A DNA stretch of 64,000 nt from NCBI GenBank assembly GCA_945862385.1, contig CAMAXV010000002.1, positions 186,001 through 250,000 of the forward strand, written 5' to 3'. Positions 58,130 through 64,000 of this stretch are shown one piece after another. The stretch comes from Chitinophaga pinensis. GTDB taxonomy: Bacteria; Bacteroidota; Bacteroidia; Chitinophagales; Chitinophagaceae. The notes under the pieces are model-generated. The model saw only the letters and a program-made list of their open reading frames with translations, was not told where the DNA came from and did not search any database. Positions within the stretch are counted from its first letter, which is position 1; every line of letters starts with the position of its first letter. The position numbers and the translations under genes were made by a program.

Positions 58130-59731
58130 CTATTTGTTGATGGTAGGATAGGTGATGCCAAGTTGTTCAAGGTATGTGCCATACTTTGAAGGATCGTAAT
58201 GGTATTTTTTAAGTTGATCCTTGTACTGATCCATAATGCCCTTGTTCAGGTGTATAGCAGGTGGATCTTTTTCTGTGATAAACGGCTTATACTGAACATC
58301 TTTTGTTTGCACTTCCTTAAAGTATTTTTTGGCTTCTGTGATAACAGTCGGATTGGTGAAACAATCTAAAAGCGTCATGGCTGTTGCTTTTGCCCCTGCC
58401 AATGATCCTTTGTGGGCAATGGGTGTTGCCATGGCGATGGCATCAGCCCAGTGGTGGCCTTTGGTTCCCGGAATGTTTGCAGGGAAACGCAACACCACAG
58501 TTGGTATATTCCAGGAGATATCCGCAATATCATCAGAACCACCACCCCAGGAGAAAGCCACTGAGCCCTTGATGGAATCTGGCTTTGTGCGCAGTCCGTC
58601 GATTGGTTTACCCTGGTTGTCTTTTTTGGGTGCCTCTACCAGCTGCTGTACAGCCCGGGCCATGGTCTGGTCCTTATCATCCCAGGCAGGCATACCTACT
58701 TTTTTGATGTTGGCATACATGGCTTCAGCAAGTGGCTTGTTAAAATGCCCTGGCCAGGCGGTTCCCAGAATCTGATAAGATACGTTGGTGTTGGTCATCA
58801 TGGCTGCACCTTTGGCAATCTGGATCCCAGATTCATAATTGGCTTTGATATCTTCATAGGTGCGTTCCCTGAAATAATACCATACACTTGCTTTTGAAGG
58901 CACCACATTAGGCTGGTCTCCGCCATCCACAACAACATAGTGAGACCTGTTGGTTGGCTTGAGGTGCTCACGTTTATAATTCCATCCCACGTTCATGAGC
59001 TCAACGGCATCCAGGGCACTCTTGCCCCTCCATGGAGCGCCTGCCGCATGGGCTGCATCGCCTTCAAAATCAAAGCGCACGCTTACGAGTCCGTTACCGC
59101 CATTATCACCGTAATCGCAGGTAAAATCACCGCTAACATGGGTGAATATGCAGGCATCCACATTTTTAAAATAACCATCACGGATATACCAGGCTTTCGT
59201 TCCCACCAGTTCTTCTGCCACGCCGGGCCAGATCATGAGAGTACCAGGTATTTTTTGTTTCTCCATCATCTCCTTCATGGCGATGGCTGCATATATAATG
59301 ACAGCCTGACCAGAATTATGCCCTTCTCCATGTCCTGGTGCACCATCAACAATGGGTGCCCTGAACGCCACACCAGGTTTCTGGGATGCCTTGGGGATGC
59401 AATCAATGTCACTACCCAGTGCAATCACCGGAGATCCATTGCCCCATTTGGCCATCCAGGCAGTTGGCACTCCTGAAATGCCCTTTTCTACGGTAAATCC
59501 GTTTTTCTCCAGTACAGAAATAATGAATTTAGAGGTCTCCCACTCCTGAAAACCCAGCTCTGAATAGCTGAAAATCTGATCCACCATCACCTGGATGTCC
59601 TTCGCATATTTATCCATCGAAGCATTAAGGCTGGTCTTCATGGATTGTAAAGCTTTATCATCCATTTTTTGTTGTGCGGTGGCGTTCAGAACAAGACAAT
59701 AGCCCAGGCATAACAGGAGTAATTTTTTCAT
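58130..59731 (-). CDS. exported M20 amidohydrolase, AbgB-like (p-aminobenzoyl-glutamate hydrolase subunit B-like)
   Basis: Signal peptide; IALGSDIDCIPKASQKPGV, DGAPGHGEGHNSGQAV, PGVAEELVGTKAWYIRDGYF. Confidence 0.9.
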   Translation of the reverse strand: MKKLLLLCLGYCLVLNATAQQKMDDKALQSMKTSLNASMDKYAKDIQVMVDQIFSYSELGFQEWETSKFIISVLEKNGFTVEKGISGVPTAWMAKWGNGSPVIALGSDIDCIPKASQKPGVAFRAPIVDGAPGHGEGHNSGQAVIIYAAIAMKEMMEKQKIPGTLMIWPGVAEELVGTKAWYIRDGYFKNVDACIFTHVSGDFTCDYGDNGGNGLVSVRFDFEGDAAHAAGAPWRGKSALDAVELMNVGWNYKREHLKPTNRSHYVVVDGGDQPNVVPSKASVWYYFRERTYEDIKANYESGIQIAKGAAMMTNTNVSYQILGTAWPGHFNKPLAEAMYANIKKVGMPAWDDKDQTMARAVQQLVEAPKKDNQGKPIDGLRTKPDSIKGSVAFSWGGGSDDIADISWNIPTVVLRFPANIPGTKGHHWADAIAMATPIAHKGSLAGAKATAMTLLDCFTNPTVITEAKKYFKEVQTKDVQYKPFITEKDPPAIHLNKGIMDQYKDQLKKYHYDPSKYGTYLEQLGITYPTINK

Positions 59732-59795
59732 GATTCACTTTTAGGCTTTCAATTTACTGAATTAACTGACAATAGTCAGCACCTGGAGGTTACCT

Positions 59796-60770
59796 TTGCC
59801 ATATATGGAGCTGCTGAAAGCGCAAAATATCAGTAAAATAGCAGGAGAAAGGGTGTTGCTGGCAGACACTTCACTGGAAATTCTGTCTGGATCGAGGTTG
59901 GCCATCATGGGTGAAACGGGTTCCGGGAAAAGTACGCTGCTAAAAATCATGGCTGGACTTATCGCTCCTTCATCAGGAGAAGTTCGGCTAAATGGAAAGA
60001 AACTGGAAAATCCGACTGAACAGCTGATCCCCGGCCATCCGAAGATAGCCTACCTCTCCCAACATTTTGAACTACGCAACAACTACCGGGTCATTGAACT
60101 ACTTGAAATGACTGCCAAACTGGAGGCGGATGCCTGTAGCAACATCATTGATTTGTGCAGAATCAGCCACCTGCTCCAACGCAAAACCCATGAAATTTCA
60201 GGCGGCGAACGCCAGCGGATTGCTTTAGCACGGCTACTCCTCGGGAATCCAGACCTGCTCCTGCTGGATGAACCATTTAGCAACCTGGATATGGTTAACA
60301 AGTTAATCGTACGGGAAGTACTACAGGAAATTAGTACAACACTGCAACTTACCTGTGTTATGGTTTCACATCACCCTGAAGATGTATTGCCATGGGCTGA
60401 AACGGTGATAATCATGCAAAAAGGAAGAATTATTCAAAAAGATACCCCGCAAATGGTTTATAACCAGCCGGTTAACAGCTATACTGCTTCACTGACCGGA
60501 CTCAATAACCCGTTACTTCCGGGGGAAGAAGCACTGGCTCAGGCACTGCGGTTAGACAAAAGCCTACCCAACTGGATAAGGCCGGAGAACCTCAAAATCA
60601 TTCAAAAAGAAGATACCGGAGCAAATGGATTGATTCAGTCAGTTACATTTTGTGGACATTTCTGGCTAAACAGGGTGAATATGGGCTATCGAGACCTGAT
60701 TGTTATCTCAGAACAATCCGATTTTCAGGTGGGCCAAGAAGTTTCAGTTCTCCACAGCCGTAAAAAATAG
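59796..60770 (+). CDS. stand-alone ABC transporter ATP-binding protein
   Basis: GETGSGKSTLL, ISGGERQRIALARLLLGNPDLLLLDEPFSNLD, MVSHHPEDVLPWAE; no permease gene adjacent. Confidence 0.92.
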   Translation: MPYMELLKAQNISKIAGERVLLADTSLEILSGSRLAIMGETGSGKSTLLKIMAGLIAPSSGEVRLNGKKLENPTEQLIPGHPKIAYLSQHFELRNNYRVIELLEMTAKLEADACSNIIDLCRISHLLQRKTHEISGGERQRIALARLLLGNPDLLLLDEPFSNLDMVNKLIVREVLQEISTTLQLTCVMVSHHPEDVLPWAETVIIMQKGRIIQKDTPQMVYNQPVNSYTASLTGLNNPLLPGEEALAQALRLDKSLPNWIRPENLKIIQKEDTGANGLIQSVTFCGHFWLNRVNMGYRDLIVISEQSDFQVGQEVSVLHSRKK

Positions 60771-60964
60771 TAGTTGTGAAAAAAGAGAAATGAAAACCCT
60801 GTAAAAAAATCAAAAAATCAAAATAATTAGATAACTTCGCCTATATCTTTGTGGTGAGTTTGAATATCCCTATAATTAACCTGTCCAATTCAGCCTAAAA
60901 ATAGTCCAATTCCTTTTCTAAAATACCAGCCAAACCACACTCAAGTTTACTAAAAAATTGCATC

Positions 60965-61987
60965 ATGAAAATAACAGGATTCACCAGCTTACTTGAAACT
61001 TCCTTCGGAAAAAATCCAGTTTCCGCCAGTTCATTGTTACACGGCATCAGAATCAAGCATGAAGATAACTGGTACCTCGTTGGCGACGCGTGTAAAAACC
61101 TGGGAAGAAACCCTCACAGAATTGTTAATGCAAGCCCTGAAGAGCTGGATTACAAAATCCTCTTCAATGCTGCACTAGTGCTTTCTGCCAATAACTACTC
61201 TGAAAAAGTGAACCTTACACTTGGCTTCCCCTTTTCTACTTACAACATGTTCAGGCCTCTTGCCGAGAAATACCTGATGAACAAGAATTTTGTGGTGGAA
61301 TATGATACATCCGTATATAAACGCGATGGTATTGTTGAAAGAAAGGTTGTGGAAGTATCTCAGTTTGATATCATTCCTGAACTTGCGGCCTGTGTAATCG
61401 GGCTTAAAAAAGAATACAATGCTACTGAAGAGAATTTTCTCATGATTAGTATTGGTTTTGGCACTATTGAAATGGGTGTTGTTACTGCAGAGGGACTGAA
61501 CAGGAGAACAGTAATATCTGTACCTGGTATCATACGTTGCATCAAGCACCTCAGAGATGAATTGGAGCGTGATAACTTCATCGGTTTCATGACCGACCAT
61601 CAGCTTGACGAAGCCTTCAAAAAAGGCAGTGTTGTCCTGAACAGGCAAAATATTAACCTGAATACACTGAGAAGCAATATTCTGAAGAGTTTTTACAAGG
61701 AATACATTTCAGATACTATCCGTTCCATGATTTCTGACCGTGATTTTGAGACCCTGCAAAAGATTTATGTCTGCGGTGGCGGCGTTCACTACCAGGAAAT
61801 CAGGGACTGCTTCAGGAATGAATTTGAAAAAATCATGCCTGTGGAAATCGTTGCAGAACCCGACACATTGGCTGCAATCGGATACTACCACAACTCCCAA
61901 AAAATGCCTTCTGTAGGTGCAACTAATATTGTGGGCATCGACCTGGGTAATTCATCAACCTATGTTTGTGCTAAGGAGACTGAATAA
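60965..61987 (+). CDS. ParM/StbA-like actin-family ATPase with apparently circularly permuted motif order
   Basis: FLMISIGFGTIEMGVV (phosphate-2-like), KIYVCGGGVHYQEI (adenosine), EPDTLAAIGYY (connect-2-like), then NIVGIDLGNSSTYVCAKETE (phosphate-1) at the C-terminus. Confidence 0.8.
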   Translation: MKITGFTSLLETSFGKNPVSASSLLHGIRIKHEDNWYLVGDACKNLGRNPHRIVNASPEELDYKILFNAALVLSANNYSEKVNLTLGFPFSTYNMFRPLAEKYLMNKNFVVEYDTSVYKRDGIVERKVVEVSQFDIIPELAACVIGLKKEYNATEENFLMISIGFGTIEMGVVTAEGLNRRTVISVPGIIRCIKHLRDELERDNFIGFMTDHQLDEAFKKGSVVLNRQNINLNTLRSNILKSFYKEYISDTIRSMISDRDFETLQKIYVCGGGVHYQEIRDCFRNEFEKIMPVEIVAEPDTLAAIGYYHNSQKMPSVGATNIVGIDLGNSSTYVCAKETE

Positions 61988-62011
61988 TCCAATAGAAATC
62001 TAAAATCCCTT

Positions 62012-62500
62012 ATGAAATTTTTTGAAAAAAATAATATTGTAGAGAGTTTATTCATCCCCAAGGATGTAACAGTTACTGGAACCATTGAAGGAAAAATATC
62101 CGGAAGGATTGAAGGATTCATCAAAGGTGATGTAAAAATCAATGGAAAGGTTGTTGTGAGCGAAACCGGTTCAATTGGCGGATCATTGAAATGTTATGAC
62201 CTTGTTTTACAAGGTATAATCAAAGGCGATGTGGTGGCTTACAACTCAGTAACAGTAATGCCTGGCGGTGTCATTGAAGGAAATGTTTCTTCCAATTCCA
62301 TCAATGTAGACTCCAAAGCCAATGTAAAAGGCAATATCAAAAAGACATCTGGAAAGGAAGATAATCACAGGGCCTCCTTTACACCCAGTAACCTGTTACC
62401 AAAACAGGATCTGATGCCATCATCCAAAAAAGACTTGGTTCCAAGGTCATTTGGTGAAGTAAAAAACGAAGAGGGTCAGGATACCAGTAACTTCTGGTAG
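62012..62500 (+). CDS. bactofilin family cytoskeletal protein
   Basis: VTGTIEGKISGRIEGFIKGDVKINGKVVVSETGSIGGSLKCYDLVLQGIIKGDV short beta-helical repeats. Confidence 0.93.
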   Translation: MKFFEKNNIVESLFIPKDVTVTGTIEGKISGRIEGFIKGDVKINGKVVVSETGSIGGSLKCYDLVLQGIIKGDVVAYNSVTVMPGGVIEGNVSSNSINVDSKANVKGNIKKTSGKEDNHRASFTPSNLLPKQDLMPSSKKDLVPRSFGEVKNEEGQDTSNFW

Positions 62501-62528
62501 TTTGTAAACTTTTGTTGGGGTCTAAAGT

Positions 62529-63623
62529 CTACTTTAAGCTGACTCTTTTGCCTGATTTGACAGCTGTATAAAGCGCATCAATGATGCGCATATCGCGCAG
62601 CCCTTCCTCTCCGTCAACGGCTACTAATGGCTTTTTGCCATCCAGCAATATGGCTGCAAATTCATCCATTTGTATGGTTTGGTGAGTTATGTGCGGGAAT
62701 TGCAACTCCCCTTTGTTCGTTCTGCCTTTGATTGGGCCATATCCTGTTGAGGGTTGTAACTCCGCAAAACCTTTCTCTCCATTGAGGAAAAACCGGTCGA
62801 GGTTATTCATGCTGTAAGTCGACAAACAGGATGCCACTGCTCCTGAGGGAAAACCCAGCTGAAACTGAATGGTTTCATCAACTCCTTCAGCGAACTTCAC
62901 AAAATCAGTCTTGGTTTCCTGCGCTGTAACCCATGTAGGTTCTTCACCAATCAAGTACCGTGCACCATTAACCGCATAGATGCCAATGTCCATCATAGAG
63001 CCCCCACCTGCAAGCGCTCTATTCAGGCGCCACTGCTTCGGATCTCCAATCCTGAAACCACACAATCCCTGAAAGAACTTCACGTTTCCGAACTCACCTG
63101 CATTGCGCATCCTGATGATCTCCAGCGTCTTGGGTTCAAAATGCATGCGGTAGCCAACGAGCAATTGAACACCCGCCTTTTTACAGGCATTGACCATTTC
63201 CTCAGCCTCTTTGGCATTGAGTGCCATCGGTTTTTCCACAATCACATGTTTTCCGGCTTTTGCCATGCGGATGGCCATATCCTTATGCAGGGCATTAGGT
63301 GTGATGATGTAAACAGCATCTATATCGGAATTATTTCTGATCTGATCAACCGTTTCATAATTGTAACAGTTCGACGCAGAGACATTGTATTTAGCACCCC
63401 AACTCACCAATTTTGAAGGCGTACCACTCACCAATCCCGCAACTACAGCCCTTTTTGAATCTTTCATGGCTTCTGCCACCCTGGAAGCATAGCTGCCAAG
63501 TCCGATTAAAGCAACCCGAAGCACTTTTCCTTCATGATATTTCTCATCATTGCTAGGAGTTACAAAAGGCAGTGCCCAAACGGGAGCTGAAAGGGTTTGC
63601 AGAAAAGAACGGCGACTGGTCAT
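62529..63623 (-). CDS. exported Gfo/Idh/MocA family oxidoreductase
   Basis: MTSRRSFLQTLSAPVWALPF signal; RVALIGLGSYASRVAEAM, YIITPNALHKDMAIRMAKAGKHVIVEKPMALN. Confidence 0.93.
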   Translation of the reverse strand: MTSRRSFLQTLSAPVWALPFVTPSNDEKYHEGKVLRVALIGLGSYASRVAEAMKDSKRAVVAGLVSGTPSKLVSWGAKYNVSASNCYNYETVDQIRNNSDIDAVYIITPNALHKDMAIRMAKAGKHVIVEKPMALNAKEAEEMVNACKKAGVQLLVGYRMHFEPKTLEIIRMRNAGEFGNVKFFQGLCGFRIGDPKQWRLNRALAGGGSMMDIGIYAVNGARYLIGEEPTWVTAQETKTDFVKFAEGVDETIQFQLGFPSGAVASCLSTYSMNNLDRFFLNGEKGFAELQPSTGYGPIKGRTNKGELQFPHITHQTIQMDEFAAILLDGKKPLVAVDGEEGLRDMRIIDALYTAVKSGKRVSLK

Positions 63624-63683
63624 GTGGTGTAGTTTTATCTAAGTTAACATTAATTTAAAATGGTGTCTACCAATGCATAAAAA

Positions 63684-63748
63684 AATCCCCTCCATCCTTC
63701 GGCTGGCAAGCCTGGCGAGGCCTGTCCACCGCGGCGGAAGGGGGGATT
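63684..63748. repeat. long imperfect GC-rich palindrome (terminator or dispersed repeat)
   Basis: AATCCCCTCCATCCTTCGGCTGGC...GTCCACCGCGGCGGAAGGGGGGATT arms are imperfect inverted repeats in an A/T-rich spacer. Confidence 0.7.
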
Positions 63749-63778
63749 CCGAAAGCTGTTGGGATATTTTTTGAAAAT

Positions 63779-64000
63779 TTATTGTCCGCGACCTTGTTGC
63801 ATGCGCTTTCTCATCTCGTCATAAAAGGCATTGACCGCCACAATCTTTTCATCAGTGAGAGGTATCGCCTTATATGCCTTGTCGCGCGCGGCTTCCAGTT
63901 CTTTCATCTTTTTAGCTTTATCTTCTTCAGAAAGCGACTGGTCCATACGGATGGGACGGGATTTCATCTGAAAATCGAAGCTGGCATCGATGATTTTGTC
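63779..64000 (-). CDS. hypothetical protein, C-terminal part (5' end beyond window)
   Basis: Minus-strand frame is open to the window edge (DKIIDASFDFQMKSRPIRMDQSLSEEDKAKKMKELE...); charged helical C-terminus. Confidence 0.65.
   Translation of the reverse strand, partial: DKIIDASFDFQMKSRPIRMDQSLSEEDKAKKMKELEAARDKAYKAIPLTDEKIVAVNAFYDEMRKRMQQGRGQ

Noticed and set aside
60844-60851. TATCTTTG as a promoter -7 box for the actin-like/bactofilin operon
   Set aside because: Matches TAnnTTTG, but no TTTG element at the expected upstream spacing was found; left as unproven.
60965-61987. Plasmid-type ParMRC partition locus
   Set aside because: No ParR-like small gene or centromere-like direct repeats found beside it; the neighbour is bactofilin and the surroundings look chromosomal.
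1-64000. CRISPR arrays, tRNA/rRNA genes, IS elements, prophage or known anti-phage systems
   Set aside because: No regularly spaced repeats, cloverleaf signatures, transposase/integrase motifs or defence-gene signatures were found by reading; small divergent elements could still be missed without tools.

Overview
This 64 kb window looks chromosomal and comes from a Bacteroidota bacterium, probably Chitinophagaceae-like. The lineage call rests on T9SS sorting tails, DUF5916 and outer-membrane beta-barrel families, A/T-rich spacers and RRxFL-type signal peptides. I saw no tRNA, rRNA, CRISPR array, transposase or prophage genes. Most genes are exported hydrolases and sugar-metabolism enzymes: partial GH29 fucosidase, GH20, GH88/105, alginate-lyase-like, BNR propellers, Gfo/Idh/MocA oxidoreductases, TIM-barrel epimerases, M16/M20/M24 peptidases and a serine hydrolase. 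Also present are an MntR-MntH(Usp) operon, OxyR, a TolC/HlyD/ABC export operon, an ATP-grasp/alpha-E/transglutaminase operon and a thioredoxin/DUF6132/DUF2892 mini-operon. The most interesting signals are: (1) a two-gene cytoskeletal module at 60965-62500, where a ParM/actin-like ATPase carries its phosphate-1 motif (VGIDLGNSST) at the extreme C-terminus, implying circular permutation, next to a bactofilin; (2) an OxyS-like layout beside oxyR, with ATAG/CTAT operator-like elements, a divergent Bacteroidota-type promoter and an ORF-poor stretch ending in a strong terminator (about 25120-25442); (3) an export ABC protein with a degraded signature motif and H-loop; (4) an in-frame palindromic repeat insertion in an alginate-lyase-like gene; (5) an exported glutamate-racemase-like protein with both catalytic cysteines retained. 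All family calls come from reading motifs by eye; no database search was run.
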